From the NCBI GenBank assembly GCA_015056575.1, contig SVGA01000004.1, positions 1 to 64,000 on the forward strand: a stretch of DNA of 64,000 nt, in the 5' to 3' direction. The position numbers and the translations under genes are program-made. Under the pieces are notes generated by a model. The model saw only the letters and a list, made by a program, of their open reading frames with translations. It was not told where the DNA came from and searched no databases. Below are positions 42,354 to 52,760 of this stretch, in pieces. This stretch comes from Butyrivibrio sp. (GTDB taxonomy: Bacteria; Bacillota; Clostridia; Lachnospirales; Lachnospiraceae). Position 1 is the stretch's first letter, and every line of letters starts with the position of its first letter.

Positions 42354-45239
42354 ATGGCAACTAAAAAACGGGGAAAATCTACAAAAAAGGCAAACATCCG
42401 CGAGGAGGAGTTTGACTATTCCTTAAAGAGTGAGCTCATCGTGCTGGCCATGGTGGCGCTTACTATCTTTCTTTTTCTGTGCAATTTTGGAGTATGTGGC
42501 GCTCTTGGTAATGCTGTGAGCGGCGTTCTGTTCGGGCTCTTTGGTTTAACTGCATATATAGCGCCTCTGGTAGCCCTTGGAGCAGTGGCTATCGGAATAG
42601 CGAATTTCGGCTCAAGCGCAGCTACCCGGAAGATAGTATCCGGCGTAGTTCTTTTTCTGATACTGGGAATGGTGGCGGATCTTATGACCGGTCGTCCCCA
42701 GGGCATGAATTCCTATGACATTAAGTACATATACGGGGAGGCCAGTGCCGGCAGAAACGGCGGTGGATTCTTTGCGGGGTCGCTGGCCTATGCTTCCTAT
42801 AAGTTTTTGTCTCTGGCGGGAACAGCACTCCTTATTCTTCTTATAGGAATTGCGGCAATAGTAATCTTTACTCAGCATTCCTTTGTAGGCGGACTTAAAA
42901 AGGGCTCAAAGCGCATTATCGAAAGGACCAGGCAGGAAGCTGACAATTACAGAGACTACGCTGAGAAACGCCGTGAGAAGATGGAGAAGAGAAGGGCTGA
43001 GATTGAAGAAGAGAAGCGCCTTCTTATAGAACAGAAAGAGGATGAAAAGATACTTCGAAGAGACCGGAAGGTTATCGGAGTTACGGAAGACATAACTCTT
43101 GATAAAGAGGAAGATGAGGGCGATGATCTTGGTGAGATCAAGCTCCACAACGAGGAGAAGAATCACAGCAACAAACTCTTCATTCCCGATGAAGACGAGT
43201 TCCACGATGATATTCACGAGATCACCATCAAGCACGAAATAGAGACCGACGTTGAGGATGACGGGCAGAGAGTATTCAGGACGGAGCCCGCGATCCACGG
43301 TATGGGATACGACGACGTGGAAGATGACAGGTCGGATGAGTATGGCGATCAGCAAGCTGATAATTATTCCTCCGGGTATGACAACACGCATCAGTCCTCT
43401 GTTTCAAGGATTGATTCCTCTGAGCAGAATCCTCACGCAACCCCTGAGTATGACGAGAAGGCTCATACTCCCAAACACGAGAACATAGAGAAGATACAGG
43501 TTGGCAAGCTTGTGGCCAGAGCGGCAGAAGCTAATGATGACATGGAAGATGTACTTTCTGATGTTCCCGTCCATGCAGAGCATCTTGGAAACGGCATGAA
43601 CGGTGATTATGTTGTTCACGCTCAGGATCACATCTCAAGGAGCAAGGATGCCGACAGCACCATAACCTCAAGGGGAGGCTCCACAAGCTCCGCAGTTCTT
43701 GATGCCGGAGGGAAGGTTACAAGCCCCGGTATGGAAAAAGAGATTGAGGCTCACAAGAAAAAGATTCCAAAGAAGTACGTATTCCCAAGAACCGACCTTC
43801 TTGAGAAGGGGGTAAAGAGCAAGAACCCCGATACGGCAAGGACCCTAAGAGAGACTGCGGCCAAGCTTGAAGAGACCATGAGGACCTTCGGTGTAAACGT
43901 TAAGGTCACCGATATAAGTCAGGGCCCTGCGGTCACAAGGTTTGAGCTACAGCCCGAGGCCGGTGTCCGGGTTAATAAGATAGTAAATCTGGCTGACGAT
44001 ATCAAGATGAATCTTGCAGCCAGTGATATCAGAATAGAAGCGCCTATTCCGGGCAAAGCTGCTGTGGGAATTGAGGTTCCCAACAAGGAGAATCAGGCGG
44101 TTGCGCTGCGAGACCTTTTGGAGTCTCCGGAATTCAGAGATTTCTCTTCAAGACTGGCATTTGCAGTTGGTAAGGATATCGCAGGCAAGACCGTGGTTAC
44201 GGATATTGCCAAGATGCCTCACCTTCTCATTGCAGGTGCTACGGGATCAGGTAAATCCGTATGTATCAACACCATCATCATGAGCCTGCTGTATAAGGCC
44301 AAGCCCGAAGAGGTTCAGATGATAATGATCGATCCCAAGATTGTAGAGCTTTCTGTTTACAACGGAATCCCTCATCTGATGATCCCTGTTGTTACGGATC
44401 CCAAGAAGGCTGCGGCTGCACTTAACTGGGCCGTTGCAGAGATGACCAACAGATACAAGAAGTTCGCCGATACCGGCGTCAGGGACCTTAAGGGTTACAA
44501 CAAGCTTGCTGAAGAAAGCGGTGATCCCGAAATGGAAGTGCTTCCTCAGATAGTTGTTATTGTGGACGAGCTTGCAGACCTTATGATGGTTTCCGCCAAT
44601 GAAGTTGAGGATGCAATCTGTAGACTTACTCAGCTGGCAAGAGCTGCGGGAATCCACCTTATAATTGCAACTCAGAGACCTTCGGTGGATGTCATCACCG
44701 GTCTTATCAAGGCCAACATGCCAAGCCGAATTGCCTTTGCGGTTTCCAGCGGTGTTGACTCCAGAACAATCCTTGATATCAACGGTGCAGAGAAACTCCT
44801 GGGTAAGGGCGACATGCTCTTTTACCCTCAGGGATACACAAAGCCGGCCAGAGTACAGGGCGCTTTCGTATCCGACAAGGAAGTTCAGAAAGTTACTGAT
44901 TTCTTACGCAATCAGGGAATGGAATCTTCATACAATGAAGAGGCCATGAATAAAATAGACAGTATGGCAGTATCCTCAGGATCAGGCTCCGGCCAAGGCA
45001 CGTCAGATTCTGATTCCGACAGAGATGAGTACTTTGTTCAGGCAGGGAATATTATTATAGACAAAGAGAAGGCTTCCATCGGAATGCTCCAGAGAGTGTT
45101 CAAAATCGGCTTCAACAGAGCGGCCAGGATAATGGATCAGCTTTGCGAAGCGGGAGTCGTAGGCGAGGAGGAAGGTACCAAGCCGAGGAAAGTACTGATG
45201 ACGCAGGCGGAGTTTGAAGCTTACCTGAATAATGAGTAA
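42354..45239 (+). CDS. ftsK: DNA translocase FtsK/SpoIIIE
   Basis: The translocase pumps chromosomal DNA at the division or sporulation septum. The 961 residues begin with four or so membrane helices (about 25-180), followed by a coiled charged stretch (185-245) and an acidic variable linker (to about 455). The motor domain carries [17 protein letters not shown], Walker [13 protein letters not shown], Walker [14 protein letters not shown] and [24 protein letters not shown]-terminal winged-helix gamma domain (about 895-961, [20 protein letters not shown]) reads orientation sequences. The length and acidic linker are larger than minimal SpoIIIE. Confidence 0.96.
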   Translation: MATKKRGKSTKKANIREEEFDYSLKSELIVLAMVALTIFLFLCNFGVCGALGNAVSGVLFGLFGLTAYIAPLVALGAVAIGIANFGSSAATRKIVSGVVLFLILGMVADLMTGRPQGMNSYDIKYIYGEASAGRNGGGFFAGSLAYASYKFLSLAGTALLILLIGIAAIVIFTQHSFVGGLKKGSKRIIERTRQEADNYRDYAEKRREKMEKRRAEIEEEKRLLIEQKEDEKILRRDRKVIGVTEDITLDKEEDEGDDLGEIKLHNEEKNHSNKLFIPDEDEFHDDIHEITIKHEIETDVEDDGQRVFRTEPAIHGMGYDDVEDDRSDEYGDQQADNYSSGYDNTHQSSVSRIDSSEQNPHATPEYDEKAHTPKHENIEKIQVGKLVARAAEANDDMEDVLSDVPVHAEHLGNGMNGDYVVHAQDHISRSKDADSTITSRGGSTSSAVLDAGGKVTSPGMEKEIEAHKKKIPKKYVFPRTDLLEKGVKSKNPDTARTLRETAAKLEETMRTFGVNVKVTDISQGPAVTRFELQPEAGVRVNKIVNLADDIKMNLAASDIRIEAPIPGKAAVGIEVPNKENQAVALRDLLESPEFRDFSSRLAFAVGKDIAGKTVVTDIAKMPHLLIAGATGSGKSVCINTIIMSLLYKAKPEEVQMIMIDPKIVELSVYNGIPHLMIPVVTDPKKAAAALNWAVAEMTNRYKKFADTGVRDLKGYNKLAEESGDPEMEVLPQIVVIVDELADLMMVSANEVEDAICRLTQLARAAGIHLIIATQRPSVDVITGLIKANMPSRIAFAVSSGVDSRTILDINGAEKLLGKGDMLFYPQGYTKPARVQGAFVSDKEVQKVTDFLRNQGMESSYNEEAMNKIDSMAVSSGSGSGQGTSDSDSDRDEYFVQAGNIIIDKEKASIGMLQRVFKIGFNRAARIMDQLCEAGVVGEEEGTKPRKVLMTQAEFEAYLNNE

Positions 45240-45307
45240 GCAAAACGTGATGCGAGTGTGAGCGAGCTTTGGCGAAGGACCCCGGAATGAGCGCGCGAGT
45301 CGTTTGC
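45240..45307 (+). repeat. GC-rich structured intergenic element between ftsK and fhs
   Basis: GCAAAACG (45240-45247) can pair with CGTTTGC (45301-45307), enclosing a G+C-rich stretch with GCGAG repeats (GCGAGTGTGAGCGAGC, GCGCGCGAG). It starts right after the ftsK stop and ends about 10 bp before the fhs ribosome site. No T-tract follows. It does not match the THF riboswitch pattern I know. Confidence 0.4.
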
Positions 45308-45336
45308 ATCGAAGATGTAAAGGAGGAGAACTACAA

Positions 45337-47013
45337 ATGGCTGTAAAAAGTGACATCGAGATCGCACAGGAAGCAAAGATGCTTCACATCAGGGAGGTTG
45401 CCGAGAAGATCGGTATAACCGAGGATGACCTGGAGTACTACGGACGGTACAAGGCTAAACTCACGGAAGAGTACATGAAGAAAGTTTCCGGAGCAAAAAA
45501 AGGAAAACTTATCCTTGTAACTGCAATCAATCCCACACCTGCAGGTGAGGGAAAGACCACTACCAGCGTAGGACTGGGAGATGCCCTTAACAGACTGGGT
45601 TATAAGACTGTTATCGCACTTCGTGAACCATCTCTGGGACCGTGCTTCGGTATCAAGGGCGGCGCTGCCGGCGGCGGATATGCACAGGCCGTTCCCATGG
45701 AGGATCTGAACCTGCATTTTACCGGTGATTTCCATGCCATCACTTCAGCCAATAACCTTCTGGCTGCACTTCTGGACAACCACATCCAGCAGGGCAACGA
45801 GCTTGGTATAGATACAAGACAGATAATATGGAAAAGAGCTGAGGACATGAACGACAGAGCCCTCAGAAATATCGTTGTGGGTCTTGGGGCAAAAGTCGAC
45901 GGAGTTCCCAGAGAGGATCACTTTGTGATCACAGTAGCATCCGAGATCATGGCTATCCTGTGCCTTGCAAGCGACATGGATGACCTCAAGGCTAGGCTTT
46001 CCAGGATCATTGTCGCCTACACAAGAGACGGCCAGCCTGTTACAGCCAAGGATCTCAACGCTGTAGGCTCAATGGCAGCTCTTTTGAAGGATGCTATCAA
46101 GCCCAACCTTATACAGACCCTGGAGCATACACCGGTATTTGTGCACGGCGGTCCTTTCGCCAATATAGCACACGGTTGTAACTCAGTCAGAGCTACAAGA
46201 ACAGCTCTCGGTGTTGCCGATTATACAGTAACTGAGGCAGGCTTTGGCGCTGATCTCGGAGCAGAGAAATTCCTTGATATAAAGTGCAGGATCGCAGGTC
46301 TTAAGCCTGATGCTGTTGTTCTTGTTGCTACAGTAAGGGCTCTTAAATACAACGGCGGAGTTCCTAAGGCTGAGCTTGGAACAGAGAATCTTGAGGCTCT
46401 CAAAAAAGGAATAGTAAACCTCGAGAAGCATATTGAGAACATCCAGAAGTATAAGGTTCCCGTTGTTGTTACCCTTAACTCCTTCCTTACAGATACAGAG
46501 GCCGAGACAGAGTATGTAAGACAGTTCTGCGAGGAGAGAGGATGCAAATTTGCTCTTTCAGAGGTTTGGGCAAAGGGCGGCGAAGGCGGAGAAGCTCTTG
46601 CCAAGCAGGTTATTGAGACCATCGAGACCAAGCCTTCAAACTACGAGCCTATCTATTCGGATGATCTTCCTCTTAAGGACAAGATCACAAAGGTTGCAAC
46701 AGAGATTTACGGCGCAGACGGCGTAACCTTCCTTCCTGCAGCAAGCAAGCAGCTGGCTAAGATTGAGGAGATGGGCTTTGGCAATCTTCCTGTATGTATG
46801 GCCAAGACTCAGTATTCGCTTTCCGATGATCCTAATATGCTGGGAAGACCCAGAAACTACAATATTACGGTTCGTGAAGCCTATGTTTCCGCAGGAGCAG
46901 GCTTTGTGGTTGCACTTACAGGTGCAATCGTTACAATGCCCGGACTTCCCAAGAGACCTGCGGCCTTCGATATCGATGTAAATGAGGAAGGCAGGATCAC
47001 AGGCCTCTTCTAA
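45337..47013 (+). CDS. fhs: Formate-tetrahydrofolate ligase
   Basis: The enzyme makes 10-formyl-THF from formate, THF and ATP, feeding one-carbon metabolism. The 558 residues show the ATP site [20 protein letters not shown], plus [20 protein letters not shown], and the C-terminal [23 protein letters not shown] precedes the ATG at 45337; the frame is open from 45304 without a site. folD follows, completing the formyl-to-methylene THF interconversion. Confidence 0.97.
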   Translation: MAVKSDIEIAQEAKMLHIREVAEKIGITEDDLEYYGRYKAKLTEEYMKKVSGAKKGKLILVTAINPTPAGEGKTTTSVGLGDALNRLGYKTVIALREPSLGPCFGIKGGAAGGGYAQAVPMEDLNLHFTGDFHAITSANNLLAALLDNHIQQGNELGIDTRQIIWKRAEDMNDRALRNIVVGLGAKVDGVPREDHFVITVASEIMAILCLASDMDDLKARLSRIIVAYTRDGQPVTAKDLNAVGSMAALLKDAIKPNLIQTLEHTPVFVHGGPFANIAHGCNSVRATRTALGVADYTVTEAGFGADLGAEKFLDIKCRIAGLKPDAVVLVATVRALKYNGGVPKAELGTENLEALKKGIVNLEKHIENIQKYKVPVVVTLNSFLTDTEAETEYVRQFCEERGCKFALSEVWAKGGEGGEALAKQVIETIETKPSNYEPIYSDDLPLKDKITKVATEIYGADGVTFLPAASKQLAKIEEMGFGNLPVCMAKTQYSLSDDPNMLGRPRNYNITVREAYVSAGAGFVVALTGAIVTMPGLPKRPAAFDIDVNEEGRITGLF

Positions 47014-47077
47014 GAGATATCAGGATTGTGACAACAAAGAGCAATCCATATATCACATTAGATTAAGGAGAACGAAC

Positions 47078-47929
47078 ATGACACTTATAGACGGTAAAGC
47101 CATATCGGCACAGATAAAGGATGAGCTCAAAGAGAGGACTAGAGAGCTTAAGGAAAGAGGCATCGAGGTTACACTGGCCGTTATTCTTGTGGGGGAGGAT
47201 CCCGCATCCCAGGTATATGTAAGGAACAAGAAAAGGGCCTGTGAATACATCGGCTACAGATCTCTTTCCTACGAGCTTCCTGCAGATACAACACAGGAGA
47301 AGCTTCTTGAACTTGTTGAAGAGCTAAACGACAGAGATGATGTGGACGGAATTCTAGTACAGATGCCGCTTCCAAAGCATATAAACGAGAAGGCTGTGAT
47401 CGAAGCCATCAGTCCCGACAAGGATGTTGACGGTTTCCATCCCGTAAATGTGGGAAGGCTCTGCATAGGAGAGGAGGGTTTCGTTTCCTGCACCCCTGCA
47501 GGCGTGATCCAGCTTATAAAGCGCGGATGCCCGGGCTTTGATATCACAGGCAAGGAATGCGTAATCGTAGGAAGGTCCAACATCGTAGGTAAGCCCATGG
47601 CTCTTCTGATGCTCAGGGAGAATGCCACCGTTACCGTGGCTCATTCAAGGACCGCTGATCTTAAGGAAGTATGCAAAAGAGCTGACATCCTTATTGCAGC
47701 CGTTGGCAAAGCCGGAATGATCACAAAAGATTACGTCAAAGAGGGAGCGATTGTCATTGATGTAGGCATCAATCGAACTGAGGAGGGCAAGCTCTGCGGA
47801 GATGTTAAGTTCGATGAGGTTAGCGAGGTTGCAGGAGCCATAACTCCCGTACCCGGAGGTGTAGGCCCCATGACCATCGCTATGCTCATGAACAACTGTT
47901 ATGAAGCAGCGCTTCGCCATAACAGGTAA
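47078..47929 (+). CDS. folD: Bifunctional methylene-THF dehydrogenase/cyclohydrolase (FolD)
   Basis: The enzyme interconverts 10-formyl-, methenyl- and methylene-THF. The 283-residue protein has VGEDPASQVYVRNKKRACE with the catalytic Lys, DGILVQMPLPKHI, PDKDVDGFHPVNVGRL, VGRSNIVGKPMALLML and PVPGGVGPMTIAMLM. I set the start at 47078 (MTLIDGK) after TAAGGAG; the frame is open from 46982, inside fhs, but that stretch is the antecedent coding region in another frame. It forms an operon with fhs. Confidence 0.97.
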   Translation: MTLIDGKAISAQIKDELKERTRELKERGIEVTLAVILVGEDPASQVYVRNKKRACEYIGYRSLSYELPADTTQEKLLELVEELNDRDDVDGILVQMPLPKHINEKAVIEAISPDKDVDGFHPVNVGRLCIGEEGFVSCTPAGVIQLIKRGCPGFDITGKECVIVGRSNIVGKPMALLMLRENATVTVAHSRTADLKEVCKRADILIAAVGKAGMITKDYVKEGAIVIDVGINRTEEGKLCGDVKFDEVSEVAGAITPVPGGVGPMTIAMLMNNCYEAALRHNR

Positions 47930-47954
47930 AAGAGATTTATCAGGGTGATACTGT

Positions 47955-49409
47955 ATGAAATGTCCAGGTTGCGGGCTTGAGATCCCCGAAGGACAGATGT
48001 TCTGTAACAGTTGTGGCACAGAGATAAACATTGTCCCGGATTTTGAGCCGGAGGTTGAAAACGAAATAGATGCCACCCTTTCGGGGCTGGCAGATGAACT
48101 GAATAAAGACGACCAGGCCTCCGGTAAAAATGGGGACAGAAGGAAGAACAGTTCAGGGTTCTTTGGCGAAAATGCCGAAAGAATGAGGCTCATGATCAAT
48201 GTTGCTCTTGTTTTTCTTCTCGTGGCCATTGGAGTTGGTGCATTTCTGATCTATATGAACAACACCGGTTTGAGATATGTACGGATGGCTGAGGAGGCCA
48301 GACAGGCAGGGAATCTGTCTCAGGCTATAGGTTATCTTAAACAGGCCAACAAGGAGAATCCAACGAACTCTGATATTATTTTCAGAATGTCCGATTATTA
48401 TCTTGAAAACGGCGACGTCACAGAGGCTATTGATTCGCTTAAGTTAATTACCGAGTCGGATCTTTTCCCTGAGGATAAAGTAAGGACAGCTTATGAGAGT
48501 ATGATATCCGTTTACAGGCAGACAGGGGATTATAAGGGAATAGAAGAGATGCTCTCTTCCGGGGATGGAGAGATCGTCACTTCAATGAGAAGCAAATATG
48601 TTCCCAATATGCCCAGCATGTCCCCCTCGTCGGGAACTTATGAATCTGTAAGCGTCAGCTTAAGCCTTCTGGACGGATCCGGGAATAAGATTTATTACAC
48701 GGTCAATGACGGCGAGCCGGATGAAGGAAGCATCCTCTACGAGAGCAATATCGTACTGACAGATGAAGGAACCTATAACGTCAAGGCGGTGGCTGTCAAT
48801 GAATTCGGTATAGCCAGCGTGGTTTCGGAGAATGAATATGTGATCGAGAGAGGGGCGCCGCTTCCTCCCGAGATCATGGAGCCCAGCGGAGACTACTACC
48901 AGAACACCATGATCGTGGCAGTGGCAGAGGCGGGAGTCAGCATATTCTATACCACTGACGGATCTGTGCCCACAATGGAATCCAAACAGTACATATCTCC
49001 CATCACCATGCCCGTGGGTACATCGCACTTTAACTTCATTGCCTTTGATAATGCAGGCAATGCCAGCGAGATTGTGGAAAGGGATTATCATCTGGTTTAC
49101 ACAAGGCTTGTTTCCACGGAGCAGGCTGTGAATAATCTTGTAAATACTCTTGTCAGACTTGATATTCTTCTTGATACTTCGGGCAAGGTCAGGGGAATAG
49201 AGGGACACAACGAGTATATTTATAATTCCATCATCGAAATAGAGGGGGCGGGAGAGTATTATGTTGTTGTTGAGAACCATGTTCTGAACGACGGAACATC
49301 GGCGCCTACCGGGCTTATGTATGCGGTAAATACCCATGACGGAACCGTGAACAGACTGGGCTACGATTCCAGCGGCAAATATACACTTATCACAATTTCA
49401 AACAGATGA
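47955..49409 (+). CDS. Zinc-ribbon, single-pass membrane TPR protein with chitobiase-like repeats
   Basis: The 484 residues start with a zinc ribbon (MKCPGCGLEIPEGQMFCNSC, four Cys). One membrane helix follows at about 77-98 (LMINVALVFLLVAIGVGAFL). TPR-like helices follow (about 105-200), then two beta-sandwich modules of the chitobiase/beta-hexosaminidase C-terminal type (about 215-395, IYYTVNDGEPDEGS and IFYTTDGSVPTMES). The C-terminal 90 residues are unassigned. The zinc ribbon would be cytoplasmic and the sandwiches outside. Related proteins in Clostridia have no known function; sensing of cell-wall material is a guess. It follows folD after 25 bp. Confidence 0.8.
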   Translation: MKCPGCGLEIPEGQMFCNSCGTEINIVPDFEPEVENEIDATLSGLADELNKDDQASGKNGDRRKNSSGFFGENAERMRLMINVALVFLLVAIGVGAFLIYMNNTGLRYVRMAEEARQAGNLSQAIGYLKQANKENPTNSDIIFRMSDYYLENGDVTEAIDSLKLITESDLFPEDKVRTAYESMISVYRQTGDYKGIEEMLSSGDGEIVTSMRSKYVPNMPSMSPSSGTYESVSVSLSLLDGSGNKIYYTVNDGEPDEGSILYESNIVLTDEGTYNVKAVAVNEFGIASVVSENEYVIERGAPLPPEIMEPSGDYYQNTMIVAVAEAGVSIFYTTDGSVPTMESKQYISPITMPVGTSHFNFIAFDNAGNASEIVERDYHLVYTRLVSTEQAVNNLVNTLVRLDILLDTSGKVRGIEGHNEYIYNSIIEIEGAGEYYVVVENHVLNDGTSAPTGLMYAVNTHDGTVNRLGYDSSGKYTLITISNR

Positions 49410-49490
49410 TGTTTTTAATTGCTATTTAAATATCCATCATTTACAATATCTATAATTATGCAAAAAGCGAAATTGGTTAGGAGGGAGATT

Positions 49491-50366
49491 ATGTTCAAAA
49501 TTTTAGAGGCTAATGAGCTGACAACGAACATTTTTCAGATGATCGTTGAAGCTCCGCGTGTGGCCAGTGCCTGCTTGCCCGGACAGTTTCTTATTATCCG
49601 TGTAAATAAGGATGGGGAGAGAATTCCGCTTACAATCTGTGATTACAACAGGGAAAAAGGAACAGTTGAGATCGTAGTTCAGGCTATCGGTGCCGAGACA
49701 CTTAAGCTTTCAAAGCTCAAGGCAGGAGATTGCCTTGCCGATGTGGTTGGCCCCTTGGGAAATGCATCCGATCTTTGCTTTGAGGACGTCGAAGAACTCA
49801 AGAAAAAGAAGATCGTTTTCATTGCCGGCGGCGTAGGAACAGCACCTGTTTATCCTCAGGCTAAGTGGCTCAAGGAGCATGGTGTGGACTGTGACGTTAT
49901 CATCGGTGCCAAGAACAAGGATCTGGTAATCCTCGAGGACAGATTCAAAGAGGTATGTAACCTTCATGTTACAACAGATGACGGTTCTTACGGAAGATCC
50001 GGTATGGTTACAGTAGCTCTTCAGGATCTTTGGAATGAAGGTAACAAGTATGATCACTGCGTAGCCATCGGACCCATGATCATGATGAAATTTGTATGCA
50101 AGCTGACAAAAGAGCTGGGCATTCCAACCGTTGTCAGCATGAATCCTATTATGGTTGACGGAACCGGAATGTGCGGCGCCTGTCGTCTTACAGTTGACGG
50201 ACAGGTTAAGTTCGCTTGTGTTGACGGACCTGAATTTGACGGCCACAAGGTAGACTTTGATCAGGCCATGAATCGTATGAAGCTCTACAAGACAGAAGAA
50301 GGCAGACTCATGCTCAAGGCTCAGGAAGGTGACACACACCACGGCGGATGCGGCAATTGCGATTAA
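49491..50366 (+). CDS. NfnA-like FAD/NAD-binding subunit (sulfide/dihydroorotate dehydrogenase-like)
   Basis: This 291-residue flavoprotein has a ferredoxin-reductase-like FAD domain (VRIPLTICDY-type region near residue 45), an NAD domain (FIAGGVGTAPVYPQAKWL) and a C-terminal [2Fe-2S] Cys cluster (GTGMCGACRLTVDGQVKFAC). Together with the next gene it forms the NfnAB or glutamate-synthase-type complex, which in Clostridia couples ferredoxin and NADH to NADPH by electron bifurcation. GGAGGG precedes the ATG at 49491. The alternative is a PyrK- or sulfide-dehydrogenase-type subunit, but adjacency to a GltD-like subunit favours Nfn. Confidence 0.9.
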   Translation: MFKILEANELTTNIFQMIVEAPRVASACLPGQFLIIRVNKDGERIPLTICDYNREKGTVEIVVQAIGAETLKLSKLKAGDCLADVVGPLGNASDLCFEDVEELKKKKIVFIAGGVGTAPVYPQAKWLKEHGVDCDVIIGAKNKDLVILEDRFKEVCNLHVTTDDGSYGRSGMVTVALQDLWNEGNKYDHCVAIGPMIMMKFVCKLTKELGIPTVVSMNPIMVDGTGMCGACRLTVDGQVKFACVDGPEFDGHKVDFDQAMNRMKLYKTEEGRLMLKAQEGDTHHGGCGNCD

Positions 50367-50394
50367 CTTAGTCGATGAGAATAGGAGAATAAAT

Positions 50395-51780
50395 ATGGAT
50401 GGATTTGTAAGAGTTCCTGTCCGTGAACAGGATGCAAAAGTAAGAGCTACAAACTTCAAAGAAGTTTGTCTTGGATACAACAAAGAAGAAGCAGAAAAAG
50501 AAGCTACAAGATGCCTTGGCTGCCCGAATCCCAAGTGTGTAGCAGGATGTCCCGTTTCCATCGATATCCCCGGATTCATTAAGGAGGTTAAGGAAGGCAA
50601 TGTCGAAGCTGCCTATCAGGTTATCAGCAAGTCCAGTGCACTGCCTGCAGTATGCGGACGTGTTTGTCCTCAGGAGAGTCAGTGCGAAGGAAAATGTGTA
50701 AGAGGAATCAAGGGCGATCCCGTTTCCATCGGTAAGCTTGAAAGATATGTTGCGGATTCGGCAAGAGAACTTGGGATCAAACCCGAGGGCGCAAAGGAGA
50801 AGAAGGGTAAAAAGGTTGCTGTAATAGGATCAGGCCCTTCAGGACTTACCTGCGCAGGAGACCTTGCAAAAATGGGCTATGATGTAACCATCTTTGAAGC
50901 GCTTCACGAGGCCGGCGGTGTTCTTGTTTACGGTATCCCTGAGTTCCGTCTTCCTAAGGACGATGTTGTTAAAAAAGAAATTGAGAACGTTAAGGCTCTT
51001 GGCGTTAAGCTTGAGACCGACGTTGTTATCGGAAAGTCTGTTACTATCGATGAGCTCATGGAGAAGGAAGGCTTTGAGGCTGTATTTATCGGATCCGGCG
51101 CCGGACTTCCCAGATTCATGAATATTCCCGGCGAGCAGGCCATGGGTGTATTCTCAGCTAACGAGTATCTCACAAGAAGTAACCTCATGAAGGCTTTTGA
51201 CGAGAACTCCACAACACCTATCATGAAGGCTAAAAAGTGCGTAGTTGTCGGCGGCGGAAACGTTGCTATGGATGCAGCAAGAACAGCCCTTCGTCTTGGA
51301 GCTGAGGTTCATGTTGTTTACAGACGTGGTGAAGAAGAGCTTCCTGCACGTAAGGAAGAAGTTCATCACGCTAAGGAAGAAGGTATCATCTTTGACCTTC
51401 TTACAAACCCTGTTGAGATCCACGAGGATGAAAACGGATGGGTTAAGAGCATTACATGTATCAGGATGGAACTTGGCGAGCCCGATGAGTCAGGCAGAAG
51501 AAGCCCTGTTGAGATCCCCGGATCTGAGTTCGAGATTGAGTGTGACGCTGTGATCATGGCCCTTGGAACATCACCTAACCCTCTTATTTCTTCAACAACA
51601 AAGGGTCTTGAGGTAAACAGAAGAAAATGTATCGTTGCCGAAGAGGCCAATGGACAGACTTCAAAGCCCGGCGTATTTGCCGGCGGAGATGCCGTAACCG
51701 GTGCAGCTACAGTAATCCTTGCCATGGGTGCAGGAAGAGCGGCCGCTAAGGGTATCGATGAATATCTTTCCAATAAATAA
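50395..51780 (+). CDS. gltA: NfnB / NADPH-dependent glutamate-synthase-like small subunit
   Basis: The 461 residues have an N-terminal 4Fe-4S domain (RCLGCPNPKCVAGCPVSIDI and CGRVCPQESQCEGKCVRG). An FAD site (GSGPSGLTCAGDLAKMGYDV) and an NADPH site (VVGGGNVAMDAARTALRLGA) follow. These match GltA/GltD-type proteins and NfnB. No glutamate synthase large subunit is nearby, which supports the NfnB reading. It starts 28 bp after NfnA with a TAGGAG site. The pair would supply NADPH from reduced ferredoxin and NADH in a fermenting cell. Confidence 0.93.
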   Translation: MDGFVRVPVREQDAKVRATNFKEVCLGYNKEEAEKEATRCLGCPNPKCVAGCPVSIDIPGFIKEVKEGNVEAAYQVISKSSALPAVCGRVCPQESQCEGKCVRGIKGDPVSIGKLERYVADSARELGIKPEGAKEKKGKKVAVIGSGPSGLTCAGDLAKMGYDVTIFEALHEAGGVLVYGIPEFRLPKDDVVKKEIENVKALGVKLETDVVIGKSVTIDELMEKEGFEAVFIGSGAGLPRFMNIPGEQAMGVFSANEYLTRSNLMKAFDENSTTPIMKAKKCVVVGGGNVAMDAARTALRLGAEVHVVYRRGEEELPARKEEVHHAKEEGIIFDLLTNPVEIHEDENGWVKSITCIRMELGEPDESGRRSPVEIPGSEFEIECDAVIMALGTSPNPLISSTTKGLEVNRRKCIVAEEANGQTSKPGVFAGGDAVTGAATVILAMGAGRAAAKGIDEYLSNK

Positions 51781-51804
51781 TCAGTAAGGTAGTGAGGATT
51801 TTTT

Positions 51805-52668
51805 ATGTCTTTTGCAGTATTTACAGATGGTTCTGCAAATCTTCCCAAAAGGTTGCTGGATGGGATTTCGCTTCTTCCCTGCGACTATGTTGTGAATGGA
51901 GAACCGGTTACATACATGGGGGATGTGGACAGCTTTGATGCTCATCCCTTTTACGAGGGTTTAAAGAATGGGGATGTTGTCAGGACATCACTTTTGAACA
52001 CTCAGCTTTTTCTTACGCATTTTACTCCGGTTCTTGAAGCAGGACAGGATGTTATGTACGTTTCCATGAGTTCGGGGATAAGCGGTACTTATAACGCTGC
52101 TATTGCAGCTGCCCGGGAGCTTATGGAAGAGTTTCCCGACAGATTTGTTCATATAGTTGATTCCAAGGGATGCGGATTCGGAACAGGGCTCCTTGTTCTG
52201 AAAGCTGCAAAGCTAAGCCAAAATGGAATGAGCTGCAGAGAAGCTTCAAAGATCATTGATGATGCGGTACCCCATGCATGTCAGTATTTTACCGTTGATG
52301 ATCTCAATTTCCTTAAGAAGACAGGCAGGGTAAGCGGTGTAACTGCTGCCATAGGAACTGTTCTTAATATCAAGCCCATTCTTTTTGGTGACAGTACGGG
52401 ACACATAGTATCCTGCAGCAAGGTTCGCGGCAGAAAGAGCGCTATCCAGGAGATTATCAGGAAATATACCGAGAAGAGAATGGATACTGACGATGATGTT
52501 GTATTCATTTCTCATGGTGACTGCCCGAATGAGGCTGATACTCTGGCAAGTCTTGTCGCAGAGGTGGATCCCAATGCCAAGATAACCATCTGCCAGCACG
52601 AGCCGTTTTCCGGAGCTCACGTAGGTCCCGGAATGCTGGCACTGTTCTTTTGGGGAAAAGAACGATAA
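51805..52668 (+). CDS. DegV family fatty-acid-binding protein
   Basis: This 287-residue protein matches DegV, a cytosolic fatty-acid binder that in some Firmicutes (as FakB) presents acyl chains to the FakA kinase. Typical blocks are FTDGSANLP, VVRTSLLNTQLF, VMYVSMSSGISGTYNAA, VDSKGCGFGTGLLV, FLKKTGRVSG and HVGPGMLALFFWG. GTGAGGA precedes the ATG. It follows the Nfn genes after 24 bp and ends just before a terminator. The lipid ligand and FakA partner are not visible here. Confidence 0.93.
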   Translation: MSFAVFTDGSANLPKRLLDGISLLPCDYVVNGEPVTYMGDVDSFDAHPFYEGLKNGDVVRTSLLNTQLFLTHFTPVLEAGQDVMYVSMSSGISGTYNAAIAAARELMEEFPDRFVHIVDSKGCGFGTGLLVLKAAKLSQNGMSCREASKIIDDAVPHACQYFTVDDLNFLKKTGRVSGVTAAIGTVLNIKPILFGDSTGHIVSCSKVRGRKSAIQEIIRKYTEKRMDTDDDVVFISHGDCPNEADTLASLVAEVDPNAKITICQHEPFSGAHVGPGMLALFFWGKER

Positions 52669-52687
52669 GAATAATGGATATTTGATC

Positions 52688-52725
52688 ATAGCCTCGCAGC
52701 TAATTACAGCGGCGAGGCTATTTTT
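52688..52725 (+). terminator. Terminator after degV, fused to the next promoter
   Basis: TAGCCTCGC (52689-52697) pairs with GCGAGGCTA (52712-52720), then TTTTT. A TG-extended -10 box begins 3 bp later. Confidence 0.8.
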
Positions 52726-52726
52726 A

Positions 52727-52735
52727 TGGTATAAT
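52727..52735 (+). promoter_or_regulatory. Extended -10 promoter of the MORN-like gene
   Basis: TGGTATAAT: perfect TATAAT at 52730-52735 with an upstream TG. It follows the degV terminator immediately. Confidence 0.55.
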
Positions 52736-52760
52736 TAGTAAGATTTGTTGGAGGAGAATT

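Noticed and set aside
45240..45336. Tetrahydrofolate riboswitch upstream of fhs
   Set aside because: The location is tempting, but the sequence does not show the THF aptamer junction or pseudoknot bases.
49710..50600. 296-codon frame antisense to the NfnA/NfnB junction
   Set aside because: It spans two real genes in opposite orientation and has no RBS or family features.
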